From contig WQBJ01000012.1 of assembly GCA_013032095.1 (NCBI GenBank), forward strand, positions 1 through 64,000: a stretch of 64,000 bases of DNA, given 5' to 3'. Shown piece after piece: positions 40,299 to 50,000 of the stretch; position 1 is the stretch's first letter; each line of letters starts with the position of its first letter. Source of the stretch: Ruegeria atlantica. GTDB lineage: Bacteria; Pseudomonadota; Alphaproteobacteria; Rhodobacterales; Rhodobacteraceae. Below the pieces are notes generated by a model. The model was not told where the DNA came from and did no database searches. It saw only the letters and a list, made by a program, of their open reading frames with translations. The position numbers were made by a program, and so were the translations under genes.

Positions 40299-42709
40299 AC
40301 AGGGCGATCATACAGGCCCTTCTGTCACACTGGCTACGACATAGGCTGCAGTTGGTCACTCTGTTGATCGGTATCGCCTTGGCAACAGGTTTGTGGTCCG
40401 CCGTGCAAGCTATCAACGCCGAGGCCCGTGCCAGCTATCAACGGGCTAGTGATCAACTTGCGCTGGGTCTGTTTGACGAATTGCGAGACTCTTCCGGCCC
40501 GATCTCGATTGAGCGCTATGTTGTTCTGCGCCGCGCCGGGTGGCAGGTGGCAGCTGTTTTAGATGGGCCAATGCGGGTCGTGGGAAACACGGTACAGGTC
40601 ATGGGCGTCGACATGGTCGCCTACCCGCCTCTGCCTGCCGTGACCCAGATCGAGCAAAGCGAAACACCCCCTGATCCGGCCGCCATGCTGACCGCCCCCG
40701 GTCGCCTTATAGCCGCCCCCGAGTTGGTACCTATATTGCAGGGGCAAGACGGCCTGCCCCCAGTTCTTTCATCCAATGCTCTTCCCCCCGATTTGATTCT
40801 GACGGATATCGGAGTGGCCGAAACCCTATTGGACAAGCCCGGCCAAATCTCTCGCCTGATTGTGTTGCCAACGCAGCCTCGCGGCGTGCCACTGCTGTCC
40901 GATATCGCGCCCGAGCTGGAGTTGGTCAAAGCCACAGATCAACTGGATACCTCGCAGTTAACTGACAGTTTTCACCTGAACCTGACAGCCTTTGGTTTGT
41001 TGTCGTTTGCGGTCGGCTTGTTCATCGTTCATGGCACAGTGGGTCTGGCCTTTGCACAAAGGCGGGCCATGATCCGGACATTGCGGGCGTTGGGCGTTTC
41101 GATGCGGCGTCTGGTCTGGATTGTCACCATTGAACTGGCTGTTCTGGCCTTGATCGGTGGGGTTCTTGGATTGGTTCTTGGATTTTTGCTGGCCGGTGTC
41201 CTTTTGCCCGACGTCGCAGCCACATTGCGTGGCCTGTACGGCGCCCCCGTCGATGGCCAGCTATCGCTACAGCCACAGTGGATTCTGGCCGGATTGGCGA
41301 TGGCATTGGGCGGTACACTTCTCGCCAGCGGTCACGCTCTGGTTCGACTGTCACGTATGCCCCTGCTGAGCGGGGCGGGATTGCAAGCGTGGCGCGGGTC
41401 AGGCAAAGGACAACGCTCATCTGGTTTTGTCGGGACTGCCTTGATCGCAGGCGGCTTAGTCATCGGCTTCGTATTTGAGGGGCTTGTCGCCGGATTTGCC
41501 ATGGTCGGTGGGATACTGACCGGAGCGGCACTGGTACTGCCCTATCTGTTGTCCCTCGCCTTATCTGTCTTCCAAAGCCGATCTCAAGGGCCGGTTGCTC
41601 AATGGATATGGGCCGATATGCGCGCGCAATTACCTGGGTTGTCCTTGGCCCTAATGGCACTGCTGCTCGCACTGGCTGCAAACATCGGTGTAGGCACAAT
41701 GGTTTCTAGCTTCCGCCTCACCTTTGTTGGCTGGTTGGATCAACGCCTGACATCCGAACTTTATGTCACCGCAACCGACAACCAGCAGGGACTGCAGGTC
41801 GCCCAATGGCTGAAACCTCAAGTGGACGCTGTATTGCCAATCCGCAGTGTTGAGCTGTCGCACGAGACCGGTCCTTTGTTTCTGTACGGGATTGTGGACC
41901 ATCAGACCTACCGCGATCATTGGCCACTTATCACCTCCTCGAACGGGGTCTGGGACCAGGTGCTGGCAGGTGAGGCCGTTCTGATCAATGAACAGCTGGC
42001 CCGGCGGTCTACCTTATGGCCGGGCGACAATGTAACTCTGAGTCCAGGACACATACTGCCTATCGCAGGCGTTTATTCCGACTACGGCAATCCGACCGGT
42101 CAGGCCATTGTATCGATGTCACAGCTGGACCAAATTGCTCCGGGAGCCGACACACGCAGATTTGGTATCCGTATCGCACCAGAGCGTGCGACCGAAATGG
42201 CACAAGCTCTGCGCGATCAGTTTGGCCTGCCCCGCCAGTCCGTCGTGCAACAGGCTGCAATGAAGGCGCAGTCTCTGGCTATATTCGACAAGACCTTTGT
42301 CGTCACCTCGGCGCTGAACGTTTTAACGTTGGGAGTCGCCGGCTTCGCAATCTTGACCAGCTTACTGACCCTCTGGACCCAGCGCCTGCCCCAGATAGCT
42401 CCGGTCTGGGCGCTCGGGCTGACGCGGGCACAACTTGCAAGGCTGGAGCTGTTGCGCAGTGTGCTGTTGGCCGCACTAACCGCGACTCTGGCCCTGCCTC
42501 TCGGTATGGTTCTGGCCTGGGCGCTTCTAGCAGTAATCAACGTTCAGGCCTTTGGCTGGCGGTTGCCTATGTTCCTGTTCCCTGCGGACTGGGCCTATTT
42601 ATTCCTGCTGACCTTGCTGGCCGCCTTTGTAGCAGCCGCCTTGCCCGCGCTGCGCTTGTTGCGCCTGCCGCCTGCCGACCTGTTAAGGGTGTTTGCCAAT
42701 GAACGTTAA
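40295..42709 (+). CDS. FtsX/MacB-type ABC permease (double-length)
   Basis: An 804-residue membrane protein with one N-terminal helix, a large outer domain (about 40-235), a block of helices between 240 and 475 including a second FtsX core, a second outer domain (about 475-660) and three C-terminal helices. It looks like two permease units joined in one chain. Start and stop overlap both neighbours, so the set ATPase-permease-AttH-like is one operon. By analogy with LolCDE/AttEFG it may help move a lipid or lipoprotein out of the inner membrane. Confidence 0.85.
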   Translation: MNRAIIQALLSHWLRHRLQLVTLLIGIALATGLWSAVQAINAEARASYQRASDQLALGLFDELRDSSGPISIERYVVLRRAGWQVAAVLDGPMRVVGNTVQVMGVDMVAYPPLPAVTQIEQSETPPDPAAMLTAPGRLIAAPELVPILQGQDGLPPVLSSNALPPDLILTDIGVAETLLDKPGQISRLIVLPTQPRGVPLLSDIAPELELVKATDQLDTSQLTDSFHLNLTAFGLLSFAVGLFIVHGTVGLAFAQRRAMIRTLRALGVSMRRLVWIVTIELAVLALIGGVLGLVLGFLLAGVLLPDVAATLRGLYGAPVDGQLSLQPQWILAGLAMALGGTLLASGHALVRLSRMPLLSGAGLQAWRGSGKGQRSSGFVGTALIAGGLVIGFVFEGLVAGFAMVGGILTGAALVLPYLLSLALSVFQSRSQGPVAQWIWADMRAQLPGLSLALMALLLALAANIGVGTMVSSFRLTFVGWLDQRLTSELYVTATDNQQGLQVAQWLKPQVDAVLPIRSVELSHETGPLFLYGIVDHQTYRDHWPLITSSNGVWDQVLAGEAVLINEQLARRSTLWPGDNVTLSPGHILPIAGVYSDYGNPTGQAIVSMSQLDQIAPGADTRRFGIRIAPERATEMAQALRDQFGLPRQSVVQQAAMKAQSLAIFDKTFVVTSALNVLTLGVAGFAILTSLLTLWTQRLPQIAPVWALGLTRAQLARLELLRSVLLAALTATLALPLGMVLAWALLAVINVQAFGWRLPMFLFPADWAYLFLLTLLAAFVAAALPALRLLRLPPADLLRVFANER

Positions 42710-43739
42710 AGCCTGTCTCTGTGTTCTGCTCATTTTGCTGCCACCTGCCCTTCGCGCGCAGGGTTACGCTGATCTTGGTGGGCCGGCCGAAGGCTATGCA
42801 ATCCCGCAATCGGGTTACCAGTTCGAATTTCCCAGAGATCATGGGCCTCACCCAGAGTTTCGGATCGAATGGTGGTATCTGACCGCCAACCTGACTGGCG
42901 AAGATCGGCGCGATTACGGCATACAATGGACGCTATTCCGGTCCGCCCTGAAACCGACCGAGACCGAGGGGTGGCAAAGTCCTCAACTGTGGTTGGGACA
43001 CGCTGCAGTGACCACTCCTGAAACACACTACTTTGCCGAGCGTCTCTCACGCGGCGGGATCGGTCAGGCGGGGGTCTCAGCCGAGCCGTTCGAGGCCTGG
43101 ATTGACGAGTGGTCCATGCGAGGGCCTGATCCCAGCGCATTGACATTGACGGCCAGCGGACCTGAGTTTGCCTACAATCTGTCGCTCAACGCCCAAGGCC
43201 CGATCGTGTTTCACGGCGACGCCGGGTACTCGGTCAAATCCGCAGATGGCCAAGCCAGCTACTACTACTCTCAACCGTTTTATACAGTCGAAGGCGTGCT
43301 TCAACTGCCCGATGGCGATGTCAAAGTGACCGGTCAGGGTTGGCTGGACCGCGAGTGGTCCTCGCAACCCTTGGCGGAAGATCAAAGTGGGTGGGACTGG
43401 TTCTCGCTCAGTTTTGACGACGGCGATAAATTGATGGCCTTTCGTCTACGCGGTGGGCGTGGAGATTTTACCGCAGCGACATGGATCACCCCGGACGGAA
43501 CCGCCAGCCCCCTGCCTGATGGGTCTGCAACCTTCATTCCACTGGATACCGAACGGGTCGCCGGACGAGATGTTCCGGTGCATTGGCGTGTAACACTACC
43601 CGACCGAGATTTGGATGTTGAGGTGTCAGCCATTACTCCCAACGCGTGGATGGCCACTCGCTTCGAATACTGGGAAGGTCCGGTAAAGGTAACCGGCAGC
43701 CACACAGGCCGCGGATACCTTGAAATGACGGGTTACTAA
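42699..43739 (+). CDS. Exported AttH/CrtC-like lipocalin-fold protein
   Basis: A 346-residue protein with a signal peptide (ACLCVLLILLPPALRAQ). The sequence PEFRIEWWYLTANLTGED, the WLGHAAVT core, FEAWIDEWSMRG, and GQGWLDREWSSQPL followed by WDWFSLSFDDGDKLMAFRLR match the AttH/carotenoid 1,2-hydratase (CrtC) superfamily. In this context (downstream of an ABC permease) it is AttH-like and probably binds a hydrophobic molecule delivered by the transporter, rather than acting on carotenoids. ATG 42699 overlaps the permease by 11 bases; a TTG two codons upstream is less likely. Confidence 0.82.
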   Translation: MNVKACLCVLLILLPPALRAQGYADLGGPAEGYAIPQSGYQFEFPRDHGPHPEFRIEWWYLTANLTGEDRRDYGIQWTLFRSALKPTETEGWQSPQLWLGHAAVTTPETHYFAERLSRGGIGQAGVSAEPFEAWIDEWSMRGPDPSALTLTASGPEFAYNLSLNAQGPIVFHGDAGYSVKSADGQASYYYSQPFYTVEGVLQLPDGDVKVTGQGWLDREWSSQPLAEDQSGWDWFSLSFDDGDKLMAFRLRGGRGDFTAATWITPDGTASPLPDGSATFIPLDTERVAGRDVPVHWRVTLPDRDLDVEVSAITPNAWMATRFEYWEGPVKVTGSHTGRGYLEMTGY

Positions 43740-43741
43740 TT

Positions 43742-44173
43742 CTAGCGTACCACGTAGACCGAGACCGATGAGTGGCGGACGACCCGCGCGGCATTCGGGC
43801 CAAGCAGGTAATCTTTGAGATCGGGTTTATGCGCTCCGATCACAATCAGGTCACTACTGGCGCTCTCCGCAGTTTTCAGAATTTCCTGATACGCGGTGCC
43901 AGTGGCCACGACGTGACGGATTTTCTCGTTCCGCTCCGCCCCTAGCACCGACACACAGAGTTCAGACAATTTGGACTGCGCCTCTTCCAACGCCTTGTCG
44001 TGAAAATCCGGTTGGAAAAAACCAGAGACCCAGCTTTCCCCGAAATCCGGCAGAACCGTCACCACATCCAGCTGCGCATTGTCTTGATCTGCCAACGCTG
44101 CCGCTGTTTTCAACACATTCATGTCCAGATCGCCGTTGCTGATATCGACGGCACAAAGAACTGAGTTTGTCAT
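43742..44173 (-). CDS. Universal stress protein UspA family
   Basis: A 143-residue UspA-type protein: VLCAVDISNGD at the start, the ATP-binding-type LIVIGAHKPDLKDYLLGPNA and VRHSSVSVYVVR at the end. It overlaps the TRAP permease gene upstream by 4 bases. UspA partners are frequent in TRAP operons, as with TeaD for TeaABC in Halomonas, where the protein controls transport through ATP. Confidence 0.9.
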   Translation of the reverse strand: MTNSVLCAVDISNGDLDMNVLKTAAALADQDNAQLDVVTVLPDFGESWVSGFFQPDFHDKALEEAQSKLSELCVSVLGAERNEKIRHVVATGTAYQEILKTAESASSDLIVIGAHKPDLKDYLLGPNAARVVRHSSVSVYVVR

Positions 44174-46779
44174 GCAGGCACCTCTTGTCTTGCGGCACGG
44201 CCGCGTTGGAGGAAGGCGATCAGACCCAACAGGATCAGTGCCGGGATATAGATCAGTTGCTTGGGCGGCTGACTGGACGGCAGACTGACCGAAGTCAAAC
44301 GAACAGCCTCATCCCCATAGTAGTCAAAATTCCCCAGCTTATCGGCCACAGGTGAGCCGAAGAGCGGTTCCTCCAGTTTGACCAAACCGTCTTCCTCAAA
44401 CAGCATCAGGCCCATGGCATCGACCCGCGCCTCTCCGCCTTCTTCGTTGCCGACAGCCACAACTACAGTTGTATCGGTCATTGCCAGAGTGTCGAAATCT
44501 GGCCCGCTTACAACCAAGCGCACTTCCGTTCCTGGAGGTGTTTGACCCATTGTCTCAACAAAGGCCGAAGGTTCCACGGATGAAAAAGGCGGAGCAACCC
44601 GGTCCATAAAATAGTCGGGCCTGAACAGCGCAAAGGCTACAAAGATCAGCGCGATGCTTTCATAGATACGGCTATGGGTCAGGAAATATCCCATTGTCCC
44701 CGCCGTGAAGACAAGAATTGCTATTGTTGCGAATATCGCAACGATTATCCCTTCAACCCATGTCACGTCGATCAACAACAGGTCGGTGTTGAAGATAAAC
44801 ACAAACGGCAGTGCAACTGTCCGCAGGCTGTAGAAGAAGGCGGTGAAACCAGTCTTGATCGCGTCGCCGCCTGATACGGCCGCCGCAGCGAAACTTGCCA
44901 GACCCACAGGCGGCGTCACGTCCGCCATGATGCCAAAGTAGAAGACGAACAGGTGCACGGCGATCAGCGGCACGATCAGGCCGCTCTGCGCGCCGAGTTC
45001 AACAACCACACCCGCCATCAGTGAGCTTACCACGATATAGTTCGCCGTAGTCGGCAGACCCATCCCAAGTATCAGGCTGAGGATACCGACCATAACGAGC
45101 ATCAGGATCAGGTTGCCGCCAGACAGGAACTCGACCAGATCGGCCATCACCTGCCCAACGCCAGTCAGGGTCACGGTGCCCACGATCACGCCCGCGGTGG
45201 CCGTGGCCAGAGCGATCCCGATCATGTTTCGCGCACCGTCAATCAGGCCCTGCCAAAGATCGGCGATACCGTCGATGAAGTTATCTTTCAGATTGCTCTG
45301 CCCGCGGAACAGTGCCTTCAGCGGTTTTTGTGTCAGCAAGATTACGAACAGCAGCGCGGTCGCCCAGAAAGCCGACAGGCCCGGTGACTTCTGCTCGATC
45401 ATCAGGAAGTAGACCAGAACAATGATCGGAAGAAGATAGTGCAGCCCGGCTTTGTAGATCTCCGCGATAACCGGCAGTTCCACTTCCTTGGCGTTCGGAT
45501 CATCGGGCTCCAGATCTGGCACCTGTGCGGCCAGGTACAGTAGGACCACATAGACGGCACAAACAATCAGGCTAAGGATCAAGCCCGCGGACGAAGGAGC
45601 CCAGCTGGTGACGGCTTCGACCGGGAATTGTGAGCCATAGCAAAGGCCCGCAAACACTAGGAAGAAGGACAACATTCCTACAACGGTGCGCGCCAGATGT
45701 ACCTCGCGGTTGCCAAGCGTCGGCATGTTCCGCTTCACCGCTTCGAGATGCACAATATAGACCAGCGCGATGTAAGAAATTGCGGCAGGCAGGAAGGCAT
45801 GGGTGATCACTTCGACGTAAGAGATGCCGACATATTCAACCATCAAGAAGGCCGCAGCCCCCATCACCGGCGGCATGATCTGACCATTTACGGACGAAGC
45901 AACCTCAACAGAACCGGCCTGCTCGCTGCTGAACCCAACGCGCTTCATCAAAGGGATAGTGAACGTGCCGGTGGTCACCACGTTGGCGATGGACGAACCC
46001 GAGATCAGGCCAGTCGCCGCCGAACCCACAACAGCTGCCTTGGCGGGGCCACCGCGCAGATGGCCCAGAGCGCCAAAGGCCATTTTGATAAAGTAGTTCC
46101 CTGCTCCGGCTTTATCGAGCAAAGCCCCAAACAAAACGAACAGGAAGACGAATTTCGTGGAAACACCCAAGGCGATACCGAATACGCCCTCGGACGTGAT
46201 CCACATATGGCTCATCGCCTTTTTCAGGCTGGCACCCTTCCAGCGAATGACTTCCGGCACCCATTCCGAGGAACCGAAAAACACGTAGGCTAAAAAGATC
46301 GTCGCGATGATTGCCATTGCCGGGCCAAGCGCACGGCGCGCGGCCTCGAACAGCAACAGCAGACCACCCAGCGCGACCCATTTATCAGTGTCGTCCGCCA
46401 GACCGCCCGCGTTCACGATCTTGTCGTAGAAGAAATACCCATAAAGCGCCACAAACGCGCCGAGCGCACCCATGATCCAGTCTTGTACGGGAATGTAATC
46501 CCGCGGGCTGGATTTCAGCGCCGGATAGGCCGCAAAGGCCAGAAACATCGCAAAAGCCAAGTGAAACTGCCGCGCGTTGTTCACCACGCTGCCGGGCAGC
46601 ACATAGTTCGCCAGTGGTGAGGCCAGCACGACCTGAAAAATTGACCAGATTGCAGCCACAACGGCCAGAAAAATCCCGACATTACCGACCGGATTACGCC
46701 CGCCCGCATCAGACGAGGCGACAAGCTCCTGTAGCTCTTCTTCGGATAGCGGACGATTGGATTGTGTGTCGGAACTCAT
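44170..46779 (-). CDS. TAXI-type TRAP transporter fused permease (DctQM)
   Basis: An 869-residue fused permease. The N-terminal 4-helix small subunit (about 25-160) leads into the large 12-helix subunit, with GLISGSSIANVVTTGTFTIPL and EQAGSVEVASSVNGQIMPP in the first half and GMGLPTTANYIVVSSLMA and MADVTPPVGLASFAAAAVSG in the second; these are the TRAP scoop-loop signatures. The extra C-terminal region (from about 700) fits DUF3394 of TAXI-TRAP permeases. It imports an organic anion using the ion gradient, with the binding protein at 46,879. Confidence 0.92.
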   Translation of the reverse strand: MSSDTQSNRPLSEEELQELVASSDAGGRNPVGNVGIFLAVVAAIWSIFQVVLASPLANYVLPGSVVNNARQFHLAFAMFLAFAAYPALKSSPRDYIPVQDWIMGALGAFVALYGYFFYDKIVNAGGLADDTDKWVALGGLLLLFEAARRALGPAMAIIATIFLAYVFFGSSEWVPEVIRWKGASLKKAMSHMWITSEGVFGIALGVSTKFVFLFVLFGALLDKAGAGNYFIKMAFGALGHLRGGPAKAAVVGSAATGLISGSSIANVVTTGTFTIPLMKRVGFSSEQAGSVEVASSVNGQIMPPVMGAAAFLMVEYVGISYVEVITHAFLPAAISYIALVYIVHLEAVKRNMPTLGNREVHLARTVVGMLSFFLVFAGLCYGSQFPVEAVTSWAPSSAGLILSLIVCAVYVVLLYLAAQVPDLEPDDPNAKEVELPVIAEIYKAGLHYLLPIIVLVYFLMIEQKSPGLSAFWATALLFVILLTQKPLKALFRGQSNLKDNFIDGIADLWQGLIDGARNMIGIALATATAGVIVGTVTLTGVGQVMADLVEFLSGGNLILMLVMVGILSLILGMGLPTTANYIVVSSLMAGVVVELGAQSGLIVPLIAVHLFVFYFGIMADVTPPVGLASFAAAAVSGGDAIKTGFTAFFYSLRTVALPFVFIFNTDLLLIDVTWVEGIIVAIFATIAILVFTAGTMGYFLTHSRIYESIALIFVAFALFRPDYFMDRVAPPFSSVEPSAFVETMGQTPPGTEVRLVVSGPDFDTLAMTDTTVVVAVGNEEGGEARVDAMGLMLFEEDGLVKLEEPLFGSPVADKLGNFDYYGDEAVRLTSVSLPSSQPPKQLIYIPALILLGLIAFLQRGRAARQEVPA

Positions 46780-46842
46780 AAAATGTCTCCCCGTCGTGGC
46801 CTTTTCCGGCCTTCTGAAGCACCCGTTTGATACGGGTTTGTT

Positions 46843-46866
46843 GCAGGGCGCCGTTAGGCACCCTGC
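46843..46866 (-). promoter_or_regulatory. Hairpin between TAXI binding protein and permease genes
   Basis: A 10-bp stem with one mismatch (46843-46852 with 46857-46866) lies in the 99-base gap after the binding-protein stop. It has no T-run on the minus strand, so it is more likely an mRNA-stabilising or partial-attenuation element that keeps the binding protein more abundant than the permease. Confidence 0.45.
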
Positions 46867-46878
46867 GTCAGGTCCGGA

Positions 46879-47847
46879 TTACTGAATCCAGCCTTTTTCT
46901 TTGTAGTATTTCTCGGCGCCCGGATGCAGGGGAGCCGACAGGCCGTCCGCGATCATTTCTTCGGGCTTGAGGTTGGCAAATGCCGGGTGCAGCTTTTTGA
47001 AGTCGTCGAAGTTCTCGAAGACCGAGCTTACAACCGCGTAAACCGCGTCTTCCGATACGTCTGCCGAGGTCACGAATGTCGCGCCAACACCGAAGGTTGC
47101 GGTGTCACCGTCCGAACCACGGTACATGCCACCGGGGATGGTTGCTGTACGGTAGAACGAGTTGTCGTTGACCAGCTTGTCAACCGCGTCGCCACTTACG
47201 TTCACCAGAACCGAGTCGCATGCGGTGGTGGCTTCCTGGATCGAGCCCGAGGGGTGACCTACGGTGTACACCATCGCATCGATCTGGTTGTCGCACAGAG
47301 CAGCAGACTGTTCAGCCGCTTTTAGTTCGGTCGCCAGTTCGAAATCGTCGGTGGACCAGCCCATCTCGCCCAGCAGGACCTCCATGGTACCGCGCTGACC
47401 GGAACCGGGGTTACCGATATTGACGCGCTTGCCTTTCAGATCCTCGAAGTTGGTAATGCCGGAATCGGCACGGGCCACAACGGTGAACGGCTCGGGGTGT
47501 ACCGAGAACACGGCGCGCAAGTTTTCAAACGGGCCATTTTCCTCGAATTTCGAGCTGCCGTTGTAGGCATGGTACTGCCAGTCGGATTGCGCAACGCCGA
47601 ACTCCAGCTCGCCTTCGCGAATGGTGTTGATGTTGTAGACCGAACCACCGGTCGACTCGACCGAACAACGCACACCGTGTTCCTTGCGGCCTTTGTTGAC
47701 CAGACGGCAGATCGCACCACCGGTCGGGTAGTACACACCGGTCACACCACCGGTGCCGATGGTAATAAATTCTTCTGCATACGCTGCCGGAGCCATAAGG
47801 GCTGCGGTTACGACCGCGCCGAGGCTGAGCTTGCTGCTATTTTTCAT
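46879..47847 (-). CDS. TAXI-family TRAP solute-binding protein
   Basis: A 322-residue exported protein with a signal peptide ([16 protein letters not shown]). The mature start [17 protein letters not shown] is the glutamate-type TAXI signature, followed by [50 protein letters not shown] and [16 protein letters not shown]. It delivers a ligand to the fused TRAP permease; related proteins bind glutamate or other dicarboxylates, but the ligand here is unknown. ATG 47847 is chosen; the frame to 47976 lies upstream of the signal peptide. Confidence 0.92.
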   Translation of the reverse strand: MKNSSKLSLGAVVTAALMAPAAYAEEFITIGTGGVTGVYYPTGGAICRLVNKGRKEHGVRCSVESTGGSVYNINTIREGELEFGVAQSDWQYHAYNGSSKFEENGPFENLRAVFSVHPEPFTVVARADSGITNFEDLKGKRVNIGNPGSGQRGTMEVLLGEMGWSTDDFELATELKAAEQSAALCDNQIDAMVYTVGHPSGSIQEATTACDSVLVNVSGDAVDKLVNDNSFYRTATIPGGMYRGSDGDTATFGVGATFVTSADVSEDAVYAVVSSVFENFDDFKKLHPAFANLKPEEMIADGLSAPLHPGAEKYYKEKGWIQ

Positions 47848-48225
47848 TTTTGAGAACTCCCACTTCTTTTTCGGATAGGAGACTGTTAGCGGTCCCATCC
47901 GGGACCCTGCCGGTACGCGAACTGCACACGTCTTGCAACAGGTACAAGCGCTTGAATTTCCAAAATCTCCCAACATATTCGACGTTTCATTCAGACACTC
48001 GACTTGTCAACCCCTGCGGACCGGCGAAGCCGCTACATCCGCAAATCTGAGGGGATTTTTGGATTTTTCCCCCTGAAACGTGCCCAAATGGCCGAAAACC
48101 CGCTTTTCAACAAAGCTTTTGAAACTCAACTGCACAATCACTAGTGTTATCACAAAACTTGAATATCTTGGGTAAGTGTCGAACACGAAAAGAAATGTTC
48201 CGCACTTTGGTAAAGGCCATCTGTG
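47848..48225. other. Divergent promoter region, no gene seen
   Basis: This 378-base stretch separates the TRAP operon from the divergent BCCT gene and must hold both promoters. It grows AT-rich from about 48050. I see no structured leader or small gene I can support. Confidence 0.5.
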
Positions 48226-49719
48226 ATGAAAAGCACTTCTCCCAGCCCCTTGCTTGTGATTGCCCTAGTGTTCAGTGCCGCAATCGCGGCTTGGGGTATA
48301 GCCGATCCACAAGGGCTGGGCAGTCTGGCCTCTGCTGCGGTTGCGACCCAGTTTAACAGCCGCGGCTGGTTCATCATGCTTGAGGTCAGCGGCCTGTTGT
48401 TCGTGGCGTTGTTTCTGGCCTTTTCACGGTTTGGTAACATCCGCCTTGGGCCTGATGGTGCCGAACCCGAATTCTCTACTCCAGCCTGGATTGCCATGCT
48501 TTTCGCAGCCGGAATGGGGGTTGGCCTCCTGTTTTACGGCGCCGCGGAACCGCTGACCCATTTCGAGGTTTTGCGCCAATACAGCCCAGACCCCATGGCC
48601 GCCAGCCATGCTCTGTTTGTCACCTATCTGAACTGGGGATTCCACGCTTGGGCGATCTACGCCATTGTTGGGTTGGTTATCGCCTACTTTGCCTATCGTC
48701 GCCAACGCACATTGTTACTGAGCGCCCCTTTGACCGACGCATTGGGCGAGGCGCGCTGGATCAAGGGGATGGGCTGGGTTTTCGATCTGCTCTCGATCGT
48801 TGCGATTGCCGTGGGTCTGGCCGGATCTATGGCGATGGGTGTTTTCCAGATACAAACCGGGCTGGCCGGATTGATTGGCGTCGATTCACCTAGTGTTCTG
48901 ACCCTGCCGGTTTTTGCACTGCTTTGCGTCGCCTACATCATCCCCCTGCGCCGTGACCTTGGCGAGGGGATGTCGCGGCTGTCCAACATTGCCATGCTGA
49001 TAGCGGTTGGGATGATGGTCTATCTGCTGATCCTAGGCCCCACTTCGTTTCTGATGGATGGCATCGTCTCGGGGTTCGGGCGTTATTTGTTCGGCGTCTT
49101 GCCTGCTGGGTTTTCAACCGCCGAGTTTTTCGATGACCTTTTGATCGACTGGTTTCACGGTTGGACGCTTAATTATATGATCTGGTGGTTGGCGTGGTCA
49201 CCATTCGTTGGAATCTTCATTGCGCGAATCTCGCGCGGACGGACGATCAGGGAATTCCTGTTCGGCGTTATTGTCGCCCCTACTCTATTCTCCATCCTGT
49301 GGTTCGGAATTTTCGGCGGGCTTGGATTTTTCGACGCGCTGCGCCAGGAGGGCGCCCTGTCCGCCGTCAATGCCGAGAATCTGGACGCAACCACCTTTGC
49401 GCTGCTGGCGAAGTTCCCGCTGGGCGGCATCACGCAAACCGCAACGATTCTGGCTGCGTTTCTCTTTGTGGTGACCAGCGTCGTTAGTGCGGGCTTCACG
49501 CTTGCAATGATCGGCAGCGGTGGAGACGACAACCCATCGCCGCGCGTTCGAACCATCTGGGGCGTCATTCTTGGAGCCTTGGGACTGGCGATGATCCTGG
49601 TCGGTGATATCTCATTGGTCAGATCGATCATCGCGCTTTCAGCCATGGCGTTTGTCTTTATCGTACCTGTCCTCGTGGTATGCCTATTCAAAAGCCTGGC
49701 GCGAGAGGACCGGACATGA
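48226..49719 (+). CDS. BCCT-family transporter
   Basis: A 497-residue betaine/choline/carnitine-type carrier with 12 helices. The family marks are MGVGLLFYGAAEPLTHF, the helix-5 Gly region AIAVGLAGSMAMGVFQIQ, and the Trp-rich helix 8 NYMIWWLAWSPFVGIFIARISRGRTIREF. It imports a quaternary amine or DMSP-type solute with Na+ or H+. It lacks the long C-terminal osmosensing tail of BetP. Start is ATG 48226 or GTG 48223, with AAAGG upstream of both. The one-carbon genes at 18-20 kb could use the methyl groups of such solutes, but this is only a metabolic guess. Confidence 0.9.
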   Translation: MKSTSPSPLLVIALVFSAAIAAWGIADPQGLGSLASAAVATQFNSRGWFIMLEVSGLLFVALFLAFSRFGNIRLGPDGAEPEFSTPAWIAMLFAAGMGVGLLFYGAAEPLTHFEVLRQYSPDPMAASHALFVTYLNWGFHAWAIYAIVGLVIAYFAYRRQRTLLLSAPLTDALGEARWIKGMGWVFDLLSIVAIAVGLAGSMAMGVFQIQTGLAGLIGVDSPSVLTLPVFALLCVAYIIPLRRDLGEGMSRLSNIAMLIAVGMMVYLLILGPTSFLMDGIVSGFGRYLFGVLPAGFSTAEFFDDLLIDWFHGWTLNYMIWWLAWSPFVGIFIARISRGRTIREFLFGVIVAPTLFSILWFGIFGGLGFFDALRQEGALSAVNAENLDATTFALLAKFPLGGITQTATILAAFLFVVTSVVSAGFTLAMIGSGGDDNPSPRVRTIWGVILGALGLAMILVGDISLVRSIIALSAMAFVFIVPVLVVCLFKSLAREDRT

Positions 49720-49808
49720 GCGGCCAATTCATCGACACGATGCTGAACCTCAGCGTTTTTGCCTATATCGGATTTCTGATTTGGCTGAGCCTGCGACGCG
49801 AACCATAA
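49716..49808 (+). CDS. 30-residue membrane peptide coupled to the BCCT gene
   Basis: An ATG overlapping the BCCT stop (ATGA) opens a short frame, MSGQFIDTMLNLSVFAYIGF followed by LIWLSLRREP. It has one predicted membrane helix of about 18 residues and a basic C-terminus, which places the C-terminus in the cytosol. The overlap argues for translational coupling. It could be a small accessory subunit of the carrier, like other one-helix transporter partners. It sits 33 bases outside the island. Confidence 0.5.
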   Translation: MSGQFIDTMLNLSVFAYIGFLIWLSLRREP

Positions 49809-49841
49809 CCTGCAGGTCGCGACACGCCGAGGTTGTCTGTG

Positions 49842-49856
49842 GTGGTGCCCAAGGAG
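49842..49856. other. Attachment site core, left end of island
   Basis: GTGGTGCCCAAGGAG repeats exactly the 3' end of tRNA-Leu (63146-63160). This is the partial copy left at the far end after integration. Confidence 0.85.
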
Positions 49857-49921
49857 TGAACTGGATAAGATATGTAACTTATTGAAAGCAATTTGTATTT
49901 TTAAAAATAGTTTTTCGCAGA

Positions 49922-49938
49922 CCACCTTTTAGTCCACC
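49922..49938 (+). repeat. Possible integrase arm site, left
   Basis: CCACCTTTTAGTCCACC, 66 bases inside the left att core, is matched with one change at 63016-63032 near the integrase start. The equal orientation and nearness to both ends suggest arm-type binding sites. Confidence 0.5.
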
Positions 49939-50000
49939 TCAAAATTTGAGAAGTGGCGGTGCGATATGTTCATGAGTGGCCTAGTTTTTGCGGTTAGAGT

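Noticed and set aside
45697..46293. 198-residue frame antisense to the TRAP permease
   Set aside because: Shadow of a membrane-protein gene; His/Arg-rich translation is typical of the opposite strand of such genes.
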